The notes: generated by a model from the letters alone, not told the origin. A stretch of DNA of 64,000 nucleotides from Sepioteuthis lessoniana (GCA_963585895.1 OY757904.1:82294314-82358313); one strand, 5' to 3'. Shown: positions 33,190 through 44,384, numbered from the stretch's first letter. Numbers and translations: made by a program.

Positions 33190-34080
33190 GCTAGACCAAA
33201 CTAGCAGACAGCCTCTTCCATGATTTGAACTTGGCTCGTTGAATTCATTTCTTGTGACGATAACCGTTACGAAACCTGCTATCCCGTGTCGTGTTATTAG
33301 GATAATTCTATTTTACAAAATGTTAGATCCTCTCAATTACTTTTTATTATCTACTGTGTGGGTGAGGTGAAAAGAAATGTGGCGAATGCGAACGTAATTT
33401 TTATGTCTACAACTGAACAGATTGAGCCAAGCCAACATGGTTTTCTGAATTCAGTAAATTCAGCAGATTTCCACTACAAGTTCGACTGATAAAACTTTCA
33501 TCCTATGTCGAGCTCACAAAAACATTAACTGCTATTTGGGCTGGTAATGATTAATTTAAGCTCGGAATATGTACTGCTTTTGTTAGAAATTCTGATTAAG
33601 ACAATTGATCATTTGGTACTTGGGGAATGTCTTCTGGATTCCTACTTTTGATATTTTTCTTTTCCGTTGTCATTTGTTCCCCTAAAATTGTTGATATTCA
33701 AAATTTTGCCAACTTTCTTCGTTCTCGGACATTTTTTAAAGTTCCAGCCTTTTAGTTTGGAGATTGGACTCTCCCAGTTCATCAACTAATTTCTTGTTTT
33801 TATAAAGAAATTCTTGTATTTGTCAAAACTTTTTAGATGAAGCTTGATAATTCAAATGATTTAGAATATTCGAACTATTATCATCATCTTTATTGTTATA
33901 TTCATAATGGTTTCCCTTAACTTTCCATTTATGATCAGCCGTACGCGACTTTTTGATTTAACCTCGAATAACTACTTTTGGATTTTCTTCTAGCCTTACG
34001 TTTAGTGGGCGTCAAGTCTCGAGGTTATGGATCTTATACAATACTATTTATTTATTTACACTTAATCAAAGGGTTGCGAG
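33190..34080. other. Non-coding stretch, nothing recognised
   Basis: No supported feature. Confidence 0.5.
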
Positions 34081-34084
34081 CATT

Positions 34085-34500
34085 TTGATCAAATACATAT
34101 AATTCTATTTGTTATTAATCATTTGTTTAATCACAGTTAAATTGCTTCAAGTATTATTATCTAACATCAATGATGGCGTCTGCACACATTTAAATAGTTT
34201 CAAACATCGCTATGTAACTCTAACAATCCAACATCAGTCATTTATTTGCACACAGTTAAATAGTGAAACTTCTATTTGACCCGTAGATGGGACCCTAATG
34301 AGCTCTACCACTCCGGATCAGAGTGGACCGGGAATTATTGGCAATGAAGAGGTACTCTACTTTCTCCAGAAGTCCAAAACTGGAGCCTCACAATCAGATG
34401 GTTTTGAGTCATATCTAGGACACTCGTTGGTGGGGGTCTTAACTTTCTGCCGAGATGCAGTTTGCGTATTATACAGCCTCAACCGACTGGGCTTACAGAA
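34085..34500 (-). mobile_element. HT-family retroposon, middle and head
   Basis: The plus strand shows ATTTATTTGCACACAGTTAA, TATTTGACCCGTAGATGGGA, CTCTACCACTCCGGATCAGA, CTAGGACACTCGTTGGTGGG, CTGCCGAGATGCAG and ACAGCCTCAACCGACTGGGC. This is the clearest complete HT head in the window. The 3' tail is missing. Confidence 0.8.
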
Positions 34501-34859
34501 TGGAGGAAATGCATTAACACCTATAAAAACAAATAAGTAAACCAAGCAGTCAAGGTTAATGTGAAACACTTGCTTCCCGGAGTTAACGTATACCTTCTAA
34601 ATGAAAAATTGGTTGCTAGGTTTCTTTACAAAATATATATAAAGGTCAGTCGACGACGCTTGGATGCCAATATATGACTTTTATTCAACAAATGGATATC
34701 TTATGTTACCTGTGATTTTTCGTCGCTTTGGCACATCAACCAGATCAAAAACATTGTATTAGATTTTATCTAAATTCAAATTTAAATTCTTCGTTTACTC
34801 CTAAATATAAAACTATATATTTCTGGAATTGTTGCAACATTTGATTCATTTTCGCCAGA

Positions 34860-35335
34860 ATATGTAATTGATAAATGGTCGTGTGACCTTTAAATCAATA
34901 CATTAGCTTTTACAAACATTTGATATTTGTAAGTATGAAGAGTTCACTAATTTAAATTGATTGTGAACTATATCTAATTGCTTACAAATTAGTCATATTA
35001 AGTAGAAATAATTGCTTAACGCTGATAAATTATTAGTTTTAGAGAGAAATAGTTAATTATTAATTTTACATACGAATAGTTAATTATTAGTTTTAGATAG
35101 GAATAGTTAATTGAAGATGTACAATTATTAGCAACTTATTAACAGATCTGAAGTAACTTGAAGCCATATTTTTGAACAAATTATTCTATTAAAAATAGTT
35201 ACTTTAAGTTACAATTGTTTACAAATGATTATCATTAAATAGGAATAACTTCTTCAACTCATATAATCGTTTGAAAATACTGATTTCGGCATAAAACAAG
35301 TGAAAACAAACAAACCAACCAACCAACCAGCTTCA
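34860..35335 (+). mobile_element. HT-family AT-rich middle and tail
   Basis: Repeated AGTTAATTATTAGTTTTAGA and ATTGTTTACAAATGATTATC motifs end with TTTCGGCATAAAACAAGTGA and (CAAC)n. No head is present. The segment 34505-34855 between this and the previous HT copy is unrecognised. Confidence 0.55.
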
Positions 35336-35339
35336 TAAG

Positions 35340-36305
35340 GAAAAGGAAAAATAAACGACAGAAATTAAAAGTTTCAAATTTTTTAAATTCTAGTTAAAGT
35401 ACCCACCTATCTAGATGAAGTCTTCGATGGTTGACATAAGGAGGTTAATAGATAAATAGCAAAAATTCTTTCTACTTATTTTATTTTTCTAACCAGTGTC
35501 TACTTTATCATATTTGTTGTCAATTCAAAATACATATCAAATGGTTACAAATTCGTTTGTTAGAACAGATAAATCCGCTTCATAAAAAGATGTTCCAAAT
35601 TTTTTTATCTCCTCTTCGAAATTAATATTAAAAACTTTTCGTGAAATTTTGTCAAGATTTTTAAAAATCCATTGAGCCGAAGTTTAACCTCTGAGAGTGA
35701 TTTTCGCCCTGATAAACTGCTGCCATGGAGTAGGGAAAATAAAAGTATCACCGTTATACCAGTGCAAAAGGTTCAAAGAGTTAACTAAGGAATTTTACAT
35801 TTAACTAACTTGAGAAATTTAATCCTTTGAATTTAACTTTAGAAATTTATCGATTTCGAAATGTTTGTTTTTGTTCAGGTTCTTAGAGTAATTACATGGT
35901 ATAATTGCCTAATCAAAAACTTAGCTTTAATGGTCGGTAATTACTGTATATATGCAGTTTAAGTAGCTGCTTAGAAACTTAATTAGTAATGTTTAATTAA
36001 ATGTGAATAATTATTTTAGTAAGATGAATAATTCGTTAACTTTTCTTTCGAAATCTTGAAATTTAAATTCTTCTCAATTCGTTACGTCTTTCAACAGAAT
36101 TATTTCCCGTTGATTATAATTCACCCCAAGAGACCCTCTTTCGATTGGAGTCCTACTTTCTCCATGATGAGTAAATTAAATAAAAAAAATTCGTCTGGGT
36201 TTAACTATATATTTTAGGGTATCCAGTCCTTTTTTGTTGGTTTTGGACAAAAATGCATTATTATTTTACTCACCAATTGTAACTCATGGTTTTTACTAAA
36301 GTCTT
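35340..36305. other. AT-rich stretch, nothing recognised
   Basis: No supported feature. Confidence 0.5.
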
Positions 36306-36310
36306 TGTGG

Positions 36311-36514
36311 GGGAGACGAATCCCAGTGGCGTAATGGCTAAAGTGTGGGACTGAAACATCACCGTAAGAGAGTTCGAACTCCATTCTCGCAGTTATGTTC
36401 ACTTTTGAACAAATAACTTTGTGAAAGCAATGAACCCCTTATTCCCAGCTATGGATTAAACAGCATTACTGCTATTCTTATTCAAGGATAGCTTTGGTAT
36501 TAAATTGCCCACAA
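36311..36514 (+). mobile_element. SINE-A copy, 3' end clipped
   Basis: GGGAGACGAATCCCAGTGGC, GTAATGGCTAAAG, GAGAGTTCGAACTCCATTC, TCACTTTTGAAC, AATAACTTTGTGAAAG and AGCTTTGGTATTAAATTGCC follow the family. It ends at CCCACAAAG, where an R4-like LINE fragment begins. Confidence 0.8.
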
Positions 36515-37030
36515 AGGATGGTATTAAGTATCTTACAAGGAGGACAGTCCAGATGTTAATCCCTTTGATGATATTTCTGCTAAAAAGAATTTCGAGATTT
36601 TTTCCCGTTTGTCTGAGGTATATTTTTCTTATTTTTTCTTTCATCTCCGCTTGTTTGGTGTCTGCTTCCGATATTCCCAAATACTTGTAGGTTTCCTTTT
36701 CTTCGAGCGTTCTAATTCTTTCTTGATTTAGCAGTTCAATTTTTTTTCGTTCTGCTTTTTTCCACAGCACATTTTTCTATACCAAATCCCATTGCTATAT
36801 CCTAGCTGTATATCCTTATTGTTTGATCAGAATCTCTAATTATTTTTCTATTTTTACAAAAAGCTTGATGTCGGTCATGTACATAAGGCAATTAATCTTT
36901 TCTAATGGTTTTCAAGTTTGTAGCCTCCAACACAATTCCCAAGTATATAATCTAGTGTTATCATAGCTATTAGAAGTAGTAATGACGAAAGTGCATCTTC
37001 CTGGAAGATACCTCTCAGAATTTTCCCCTC
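36515..37030 (-). pseudogene. R4-like LINE reverse transcriptase fragment
   Basis: The minus strand, read from 37030 down, gives RYLPGRCTFV (degenerate motif B), KINCLMYMTDIKLFVK (YVDD box changed to YMTD), GYTARI, RKKIELLNQERIRTLEEKET, YKYLGISEADTKQAEMKEKI and NIIKGINIWTVLLVRY. It is the same family as 28066-30400. The catalytic motif is mutated and the frame is broken at several points before 36770. Confidence 0.8.
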
Positions 37031-37034
37031 TGCT

Positions 37035-37753
37035 AAAGGTTTTCCTCTTGATGTTAAAAAAAATATGTAAGTACAAATAATATAAAAATTAAATACAGTG
37101 ATTTGATTCAGGAGAAAAATATATAACTGGTTAAGAGTGGTAATTTACATGTAATTGTACAAACGGTTGGGGTTGGATCATACATAGCAATGGCATAGGC
37201 ATAACTTAAAATTAGAAATAAGAAAATTAGAAATTAGAAATTAGAAAGTAACTTAAAATAAACAATGGGCCTTACGCGGGAGCTGTTAAGTGGAGAAAAC
37301 GTTTTTTTTTTTCTTTGGGATTGGAACGCTGAATATGGTCTTAAAGACTGTTCAAAAAAAAAAAAAAAAGAAAGAAGAAAAGAAAGTAGTTGAAGAATTG
37401 CAAGACTGCAGAAAAAAGAGAGATATTTCAGAAAACTTGTTGTCAGTTGATCCTCAGTTTGACCAAGCAGACTAAAAATGATTTGCATAAGCAACACGTA
37501 TTGCTGCTCGAAGTTAAACTGTTATCGCAGTTCTGCTGATATTTTTATGACGATGTGAAAATGCTAATTATGGGGCTCAACGTGATTTCTGATTAGACAT
37601 GAAAAGTTATTCGATATACAGTTGTTCCCTTGGGTACCATTTGTAGATGTTCCAACCCAAAATGACCCATTTGAAACAAATATAGGAATCTGCCTGAGGA
37701 TGTAACCAGCAAGCATAAAATCTTCTCATTCTGCCGCTTTATTTCTTTTACTT

Positions 37754-37755
<2 letters not shown>
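37035..37755. other. AT-rich stretch, nothing recognised
   Basis: Poly-T at 37303-37312 and poly-A at 37354-37368 make frames on both strands look open; no domain is present. Confidence 0.5.

Positions 37756-37757
<2 letters not shown>

Positions 37758-37809
<52 letters not shown>
37758..37809. repeat. (CT)n microsatellite
   Basis: About 25 uninterrupted units. A (GTT)n array follows at 37958-37992. Confidence 0.95.
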
Positions 37810-37812
<3 letters not shown>

Positions 37813-38409
37813 TGACATGAGTCGATATGCAATAAAACTGCTGGTCATGTTAATACAGCAATTAACACTGAGCGTCCTAATCGAACTTGAACTAAAAGTG
37901 AAGTACTATAAAGAGAATTACATTTGTACAGACTTCCACCTGTAAGAAAAGCTCATCGTTGTTGTTGCTGTTGTTGTTGTTGTTGTTGTTGTAGCCATCT
38001 TTTTGAAGATTTTCGGTTCGTTACTGCCATGATTTATGGATTACCCAAACGGAAGCAGACAAGGCGCCGGTTTTCAATCGTTACATTTTTTAACGTCTTT
38101 GCGAGTTAAAATAAATTCCACTTATTTAGAACAGAAAAGAGATGAAAACGATGTTCTGATTTATATTTGTTTTCTGTAAAGAACAATGTGGTTTTATCAT
38201 GCCCATCCAAGGTTAGAAAATTTAATCGCATCGTGGAAAGAATAACCAGTGAGAAGAGACCAGGTTTCGATTATCTATTGTGAAAAGAATTGATAGATGT
38301 TTAGGTGAATAAAAGTAGCTCTGTAAGTTGGTCTTAATATTTGAAATACTTTTTGGTGTTTGAATTTATCTCAAATATCGGGATGAATTTTCTTCACTTA
38401 CGAATCAAG

Positions 38410-38605
38410 TGATAGTGGGTTGTATCTGTGGATCAAATAGATCTAGTTGATGATTATTAGTTAATAAGAATACTAAAAACAATATAGATGTATCCAAACA
38501 AATAATTATTAAATACAAATAGCTTCTTTAAACAATATAATTGCAAAACAATGTTTAGCCCGGTGTAAAATTAAAAATCAGGGGTTGACATACTGAAAAA
38601 TCAAC
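38410..38605 (+). mobile_element. HT-family fragment (head end and middle)
   Basis: TATCTGTGGATCAAATAGAT is the end of the HT head. AT-rich sequence follows and a diverged tail ATGTTTAGCCCGGTGTAAAA. The segment 37995-38405 upstream is unrecognised. Confidence 0.55.
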
Positions 38606-38619
38606 TAACACGAGTACAT

Positions 38620-38625
<6 letters not shown>

Positions 38626-38653
<28 letters not shown>

Positions 38654-38672
38654 CAGCAGCAGCAGCAGCACG
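38626..38672. repeat. (TA)n then (CAG)n at the 3' end of the RTE-like LINE
   Basis: TA units run into CAGCAGCAGCAGCAG, which abuts the LINE 3' end on the minus strand. In the second copy the equivalent position is (ATC)n (57372-57386). RTE-type LINEs commonly end in short tandem repeats. Confidence 0.85.
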
Positions 38673-39790
38673 GATATCCCTGACCCTCTCTCGCCACCTC
38701 TCCCTATCATTCATCGCTTTTGGCAGGTCTTCAGGTCTACATCCCGTATCCTCACATAGCTGCTGTGTGTATGTTCGAGCTGGTCGTCCTGCTTTTGCTT
38801 GGCCATATGCGGGGTCCATAGGAGTAAATCACTGATGAGTTCGTCTTTGCTTCTCCAGCAGTGTCCTGCGTGTCTGGTTCGTCTAACTTGTATAGTTTTC
38901 GTGATGGGAGGCAAGTGACCGTATAGTTGGTGTCTTGTGGGGTGTTGCCACCAAGACTTGTTCAATATTGTTCGCAACATTCTTGTGTAATTGCCGCCTA
39001 GCTTCTTCTTCAGCCGTTTAGTTAGCGTCCAAGTAGTGCATCCATATAGCAGTATCGATACGACCGCTACCTGGAAGAAACTGCGAAACTGCGTTTCATT
39101 TTATTGGTCAGGTCTGATTTCCATATGATTGAGAGCCTATCGATAGCTGTCCATGCTTTCGTTAGTCGCGTGTCGATGTCTTTTTTTGGTTGATGAGACG
39201 CTCCTTCCTAGGTAGGTGAATTTGTCTACTAACTTCAGGGTGGTTCCGTCTAGTGTGGAAATGTCGCCTGTTTGGTTGTAACACATATATTCAGTTTTGA
39301 GTGCATTGACATAGGGGCCAATGCCTGCGGCGGCTCGTTCCAAACTATGCAGTAGTGTTTCGGCTTGGTTGGGTGTATTTGCCGACTACGCCGATGACAT
39401 AGCGTTACTGGCGCCAGTAACGCTATGTCATCGGCGTAGTCGGCGTCGGTAATTGCTTTTGCAGGGTACCTTCTGCTACTTTTCTTTGTCAGCTCGAAGC
39501 CATTTTCTCTGATTTTGTCGATCGAAGTTCTAAGCACGTAGTCTAGACAGATGATAAAGAGGTATGGGGCTAGCGTATCCCCTTGTAGTACTCCTGCAAC
39601 AATGTCGAAGTATTCTGTGTCTTCATCTGGTGAACGCACTTTCACTTTAGTGTTTCTATAGAGAATCGTTATTGCTGCTACGGTTTCTTTTAGTAGGCCG
39701 TATGCTAGTAGGATTTGTTCCATCTTCCCTCTGTGTATGGAATCGAAGGCCTTGGTAAAGTCGACAAATAGTAATGTCGCCTGTATGTTA
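38673..39790 (-). pseudogene. RTE-like LINE reverse transcriptase, 5'-truncated and degenerate
   Basis: RT of an apurinic-endonuclease-type LINE. From 39790 downward the minus strand reads ATLLFVDFTKAFDSIHRGKM (motif A), AGVLQGDTLAPYLFIICLDY (motif B), ADYADDIALLAPV (motif C, YADD), then in another frame ERAAAGIGPYVNALKTEYMC, TLKLVDKFTYLGRSVSSTKK, MLRTILNKSWWQHPTRHQLY, RRTRHAGHCWRSKDELISD and AMNDRERWRERVRDIRA at the end. The 5' end is cut off inside a (TA)n run. A perfect palindrome at 39381-39444 wrecks the frame right after YADD, and a frameshift lies near 39100-39190. The copy at 57372-60250 is closely related. Confidence 0.85.
39381..39444. repeat. Perfect 64-bp palindrome
   Basis: The 32 bases from 39381 (GCCGACTACGCCGATGACAT onward) are followed immediately by their exact reverse complement, with the centre at TGGC|GCCA. 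The right arm is the normal LINE sequence encoding ADYADDIA; the left arm is an inverted copy of it. Confidence 0.97.
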
Positions 39791-39795
39791 AAAAA

Positions 39796-39892
39796 ATGAT
39801 ATATATATATATATATATACATGCGCGTGTTTATGTGTGTCCATATACATATATATATATATGTGTGTGTGTATGTGTGTGTGTGTGTGCAA
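39796..39892. repeat. (TA)n and (TG)n microsatellites
   Basis: (TA)n at 39799-39818 marks the truncated LINE 5' end. TATG and TG arrays continue to 39888. The stretch 39893-40136 is unrecognised. Confidence 0.9.
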
Positions 39893-40136
39893 ACAGAATA
39901 AAGAATCGTTTAAAAAGCGTTTTAAAAATTTGAAGTGCTTAAATGCTGACAGCAGATCAGTCAATAAACTAAAAAGAATTAAGATTTCAGCTTCTTAGTT
40001 TTATGAATCTTCTGTAAAATAGAAAACAAACATCAAACGAAACCTTTTTTTATCTGACGATTGCGTATTTATAAAAGACTCATAAACCTATTAGTAATGA
40101 GACAAAACTAAGAAGGTGATATCCTCATTCTTTTTC

Positions 40137-40137
<1 letters not shown>

Positions 40138-40173
<36 letters not shown>
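40138..40173. repeat. (TA)n microsatellite abutting SINE-B
   Basis: About 18 TA units directly preceding the SINE-B head. Confidence 0.95.
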
Positions 40174-40174
<1 letters not shown>

Positions 40175-40350
40175 CCAGCTCATTGGCCTCGTGGGTAGAG
40201 TGTTCACCAATGGTCCGGGAGACCTGAGTTCAATCCCAGGTCGAGTTATACCAAAGACTGAAAAAATGGTACTTGATGCCGCCTTGCTTAACGTTCAGCA
40301 TTAGTAGGTAAGGGTCAAGGGTAAAGTCGAGCAATCCAGGGAATGGAATG
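40174..40350 (+). mobile_element. SINE-B copy, 3'-truncated
   Basis: The best-preserved SINE-B head: CCAGCTCATTGGCCTCGTGG, GTAGAGTGTTCACCAATGG and GAGTTCAATCCCAGGTCGAG. The body stops at CAATCCAGGGAATGG, where the HT-family ORF1 element begins. Confidence 0.88.
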
Positions 40351-40357
40351 GATTGGT

Positions 40358-40836
40358 TGGTTGTTTGGGTTTTATGGTATATCAACCTTTGTAGGTTATT
40401 TAACGCCAAATCCATTTTTATTTATTTTTGTCAAAACAGTTCTCTATATATATAACAATTCAGTTTAGTATATGTACAGTTTTACTGTAAGAAACACTTC
40501 CATTTCAAGCGATTCAGTTCAGCATAAGCACGCAGTTTAAATGTAAGTACGGTTTAATTAGCAAAAACATTACTATTTCAAGCTATTCGATTTCGTAAAA
40601 CAGTTCTAATTCAAACAATTCAGTTTTGTATAAATATGCAGGCAATATAAATTATTCTTTTTACTTTTCCTCATTTGTTTGCACACAGTTAAATTATTAC
40701 AAGAGTTTTTATGTAAGAATCTAACATCAGTCATTTGTTAGAAAACATTTAAATAGATACGTATGATATGTAAGAGATTAACAATTTAAAAAAGTGATTG
40801 AGCTTGAGTTTGCCGACAGTTAAGCGGTTTCAAGTG
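40358..40836 (-). repeat. AT-rich middle and conserved 3' tail of the HT-family element
   Basis: The plus strand shows GGTTTTATGGTATATCAACC, GGTTATTTAACGCCAAATCC, AACAATTCAGTTTAGTATAT, GCATAAGCACGCAGTTTAAA and TTGTTTGCACACAGTTAAAT. These motifs are shared with 9441-9990, 22290-22620 and 34085-34280. Confidence 0.8.
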
Positions 40837-42247
40837 TTGTAGTTTTTGATTATTTCATCAAGATTAAGGCTGGCAACTACGTGGTCTGTGTCGCTATCCA
40901 TACTTTCTATACTATAGGTCCTTTGTAGAGGTTTTGTTGGTTGTTGAGCATTGGATTGTTTGGTTCTTATTGGCGACTTTGTTGTTGAGGTTATTTTGAA
41001 TCTACTTCCTTGTCTTTCCTTATTCACTTTGGTGTTCATTTGTATTTTCGTAGTTTGGCTAATGGGGAGTTGTGATTTTTGTTTCAGTTGTTCAGGTCTT
41101 ATGGGAGACAGGATTTTTAGTCTGTCTTTAATGCTTTTTGATGGATGGATTGGTGATTAATGTAACTGCTGTTTGGATGGAGATTTTGCACTTTTAGGAG
41201 TAGTTTGTGTTGGAGTGATAGATCCTACGTGTGTTTTTGTTTGAACTACAACATTAGATCTCTCCCCATTTGCAACTTGTTGCTGAGCTGGTGCTCGGTA
41301 AAATTCAGCCGAGTGTAGTTTTTTCAGACGCTCCTGAAACTTTGGCCAATCATTGGCTTCCAACTTGATCAATTTCTTAACGAGTGTTCTATATTTGTAG
41401 TCGTCATTGGTTCTATCCACCCTCCGTGCAACGGAGGTGTAGCTGCTTTCTCCCATATAGCCCCCTACAATTCTCCTAGCTTCCAGAAAGGGAACATTCC
41501 TCTTGTGTTTAATCTCAATTATATCTTTTTCTTTTTGGTAAACACCGCAAGTTCTTGAGTCAGCCGGATGATCTTGTTGGCAGTTTGCACATCGAATTTC
41601 TTTCAAGCAATCTTCATCTGCATGGTCCGAGTCCTTTCCGTCGCATTTGGCACATGTCTGTCGTTCTCTACAGGCTTCCCTGTGGTGTCCAAATTTTTGA
41701 CATTTGAAGCACCTTCGGGGAGCTGGGACGCACTGCTCAACTCTCTCAAGACAATAGTCAATCTTCACCTCTTTTGGAGTTCGGGGCTTATTAAATGTTA
41801 GGATGTAAGTGTTGGTCTGGATTCGTTGTTCACCTTTTCTGATGGATATTCTCTTTATATTTGTAACCCCCTGTTTTCCCAGGGCTGATGCTATCTCGTC
41901 ATCTGTAGCCAATGCCAACTCTCTACTCCTGATAACTCCCTTGGAAGCGTTGAGTTTCTCAAGCGGATACGCTCTACATTTGGTCGTATGAAACGTTTTT
42001 ATTTTTAATATGTTTTCTGTCTGTCTCCGGTTGTCTACCTCGGCAAGCAAGTTACCATTTCTTGTTTTCTTAACAGTTTTCCGAATAACTTTTGTAGATT
42101 TTACTTTTTCTATGAGGAAAGGCGAAAATCTGTCTAGGCATACCTCCTCCAAAGATTCAATAACAATGAATCTGGGGAAGTCTGCTGCATCATTCTCCGA
42201 GTCTGATTCTGAGAGGTTTCGTTTAGTTTTTTGTTTGAAGACGCCAT
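40830..42247 (-). CDS. Jockey-type ORF1 nucleic-acid-binding protein, nearly intact
   Basis: ORF1 proteins coat LINE RNA and act as chaperones. The start is the ATG at 42247-42245 (MASSNKK), after which one base must be gained or lost in the A-run near 42225 to reach the long frame. An acidic stretch (SESDSENDAAD) and FIVIESLEE follow. Central zinc knuckles are CFKCQKFGHHREAC (CX2CX4HX4C), CAKCDGKDSDHADEDC (CX2CX6HX4C) and CANCQQDHPADSRTC (CX2CX3HX6C), around 41715-41550. The 331-codon frame 42152-41157 is open. One in-frame TAA at 41159-41157 separates it from a further 109 codons ending at 40830. Total length of about 470 residues suits Jockey/CR1-group ORF1. Only two lesions make this the best-preserved protein in the window. 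Confidence 0.82.
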
Positions 42248-42249
42248 AT

Positions 42250-42766
42250 ATGCTGTATATTTTTCACTGGCCCAGCGCTCCCCCACCCACCACGGAGTCC
42301 AACTTGTGTTGGGAATGAACCAAGGGGATAACCCATTTGCCTTGGTTGAGACGGGGGATACTCGACCAGTATACTTGATTTGAGGGTAGGCTTCCGAGCC
42401 GTTGCCAGTTCTCAGCACTGGTCAAATTCCTATTCTCAACGCAATTGACCCTCAGCCACCGCCTTCTGGCAACTAACAGATAATGATTGGGAACTTGTTG
42501 CAAGTGCAGATTTAAAAGTATAGTCGGGATAAAATATATAGATGCTAGGGCTTGACATGACCAGCCGATTGATCGGATCGGGCCCAATCCGACCGCCCGT
42601 CAGACCAAGTAAGGGCCAAAGTGGTGTGTTGCAAGCCATTGATGACTCTGTCGCCGGAAAAGGACTGCTCAACCACCAGGGATCAGTCCTAGCGCCTTAC
42701 GGGTCTCCACCCACGGCCAACAGATGGCCCTCTGAGGAGGTGCAGTCGGCGTATTCTACAGCCCCA
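42250..42766 (-). other. GC-rich 5' leader of the ORF1 element
   Basis: Untranslated sequence upstream of ORF1, richer in GC than the flanks, with overlapping short frames on both strands. Its first ~50 bases (minus strand) match the start of the HT head; the rest is not found elsewhere in the window. Confidence 0.55.
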
Positions 42767-42769
42767 GCC

Positions 42770-42864
42770 GACAGGGCGACCAGGGAATGGAGTAGCACCC
42801 TCTCCTACACCTCGGTGTAGTAACAATTGAAAAGCGATCCTTCGGGTCACCCTCGACTGTGGTC

Positions 42865-42868
<4 letters not shown>
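42770..42868 (+). mobile_element. SINE-B 3'-half fragment
   Basis: CAGGGAATGGAGTAGCACCC, TCCTACACCTCGGTGTAGTA and GGGTCACCCTCGACTGTGGT are the 3' part of SINE-B. It runs directly into (TA)n. Confidence 0.8.

Positions 42869-42902
<34 letters not shown>
42869..42902. repeat. (TA)n microsatellite following SINE-B
   Basis: About 17 TA units. Confidence 0.95.
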
Positions 42903-42904
<2 letters not shown>

Positions 42905-43595
42905 CATACAATATTTCATAATGTATCGCATAGTTATGCATACGCATGTGAAATGAGTGTAGATGTTATCTATTTGAGATACAGCATGCTTTACCAGTTT
43001 TAAAGAGTTCATCATCTTCAGAAAAGTGAGGAATATTTGTTTTGTGCTTAGAAATAAAGTCTTGGGTGTCAGGAAATGCCTGCGATGATTTATTCAACTT
43101 GGGTCGGAGTATTCCACCCTCAAAGATTCCACACTTTGAGCGACCAAAGCAGATTTATTCAGAGACAGATGTATGAAGTTCTTTATCATTGTATAATATC
43201 GTTATTTAAAAAGAGGCTATAGTATGTACTTTCCCAGGGAAATGATGAGAAAATTAAAAATATTCGATAGAAAAAATAGGAAGCAGAAGTTAGAGAGAAA
43301 AAAAAGGAAGAAAGAAATACATTTTCTGACAAATAAAGAGTACATTTCAAAATCTAATTCACAGAATCCTAGTCTGTTTTTATTTATTTATTTATTTATT
43401 TATTCATTACTTTTTTGTTTGCTATGTTCGTTTGTTGTTGTTGTTATCGACGAAACTTTTACAAACTGTTATAAGAAATCCAAGTATTAATCTATTCTTA
43501 ATATTTCCAGATTTAATTCTCTCATTTTTCACAATTTAATCTCATATCTGTCACTACATAATCTTCATTCATCATTCTTATGTGTATAATCAATT
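42903..43595. other. Non-coding stretch, nothing recognised
   Basis: (TTTA)n lies at 43380-43404 and (TTG)n at 43432-43445. A lysine-rich frame at 43224-43490 spans them and is low complexity. Confidence 0.5.
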
Positions 43596-43599
43596 TAGT

Positions 43600-44340
43600 A
43601 TTATTATTATCATTTTTCTCCTGGAGAGTTTTTCACATCGGCGTTAGCTGATGGTTTTCCATGGAGTTTGAGTGACACCAAGTCTCCTCAAGTCACCAAG
43701 ACTCTTCTCGGTATTCTGGCCGCTCTCAACAATGCTGTAGTTTGGACAGTCTCCACTCGTCCCGTTATTTCCCAGTCCTCCAGTCCTTGTACCAATTATT
43801 TTGTGTCTGTACTAATGGCACCAATTACAATTGGTTTAATTGTCACTTTCATGTTCCACAGTTTTTTCAATTCCCTAGCAATGTCGAGGAACTTATCCCT
43901 CTTTTCGCATTCTTTCAATTTCACTCTGAGCTCCGCCGGAACGGCCAAGTCCACAATCCTACAAGTTCTCTCTTTTTGTTGATTATTATAAGGTCTGGTC
44001 GTCTGGCCAAGATAAAGTGATCCGTTTGTATGTCAAAATCCCTGAGGAGTTTGTGTGTGTCATTCTCCAAGACAGATGTTGAGTTGTTTATACACCATTT
44101 GTTCGTATGGTCAAACTTCAATTCCTTGCACGATTCCCAGTGGATCACCTTGCCCACCCAGTTATGTCTAGTCTAATACTCTTTCTGCGCTAATTTGCTA
44201 TATTCGCTGATTATGTGATTGATCATTTCGTCTCCATCACCACATTACGTACATCTGCTGTTCAATTGCGTCTTATCTATTCTCGGGGTTTTCTATTCAT
44301 GGTAATGGGAGTGTTTGGAAACTGGTGATTCAGTGATTGT
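43600..44340 (-). pseudogene. R4-like LINE C-terminal endonuclease fragment
   Basis: On the minus strand: ISEYSKLAQKEY, VGKVIHWESCKELKFDHTNK, NDTHKLLRDFDIQTDHFI, RRPDLIIINKKRE with the PD catalytic pair, and, one frame over, RIVDLAVP-like, LKECEKRDKFLDIARELKK and NYSIVESGQNTEKSLGDL-like sequence. The 3' end has CTGATGTGAAAAACTCTCCA on the minus strand and a TAATAATAATA tail at 43600-43612. It is the same family and same 3' end as the copy at 28066-30400. A frameshift lies near 43975. Confidence 0.82.
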
Positions 44341-44384
44341 TTACTTCTTTTTATTTGTTTGCAAGTGGATCTTGGCTAATGAAT

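Larger units (their letters stand above)
40356..42770 (-). mobile_element. Long HT-family element with only a Jockey-type ORF1
   Basis: On the minus strand the order is: a head ending near 42766 with GTCGGCTGGGGCTGTAGAAT, about 450 bp of GC-rich 5' leader, ORF1 (42247-40830), an AT-rich middle (40836-40430) and the conserved tail GGCGTTAAATAACCTACAAA with a (CAAC)n end (about 40420-40358). Head start, middle and tail match the short HT copies. There is no second ORF with RT. This resembles HAL1-type half-LINEs of mammals, an analogy rather than homology. The alternative is a chance chimera between a truncated Jockey-like LINE and an HT copy. Confidence 0.6.

Noticed and set aside
40174..40350. 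Functional tRNA gene
   Set aside because: A and B boxes are present but the acceptor and anticodon stems do not close, and the body continues as SINE-B. The same holds for SINE-A, SINE-C and SINE-D heads.
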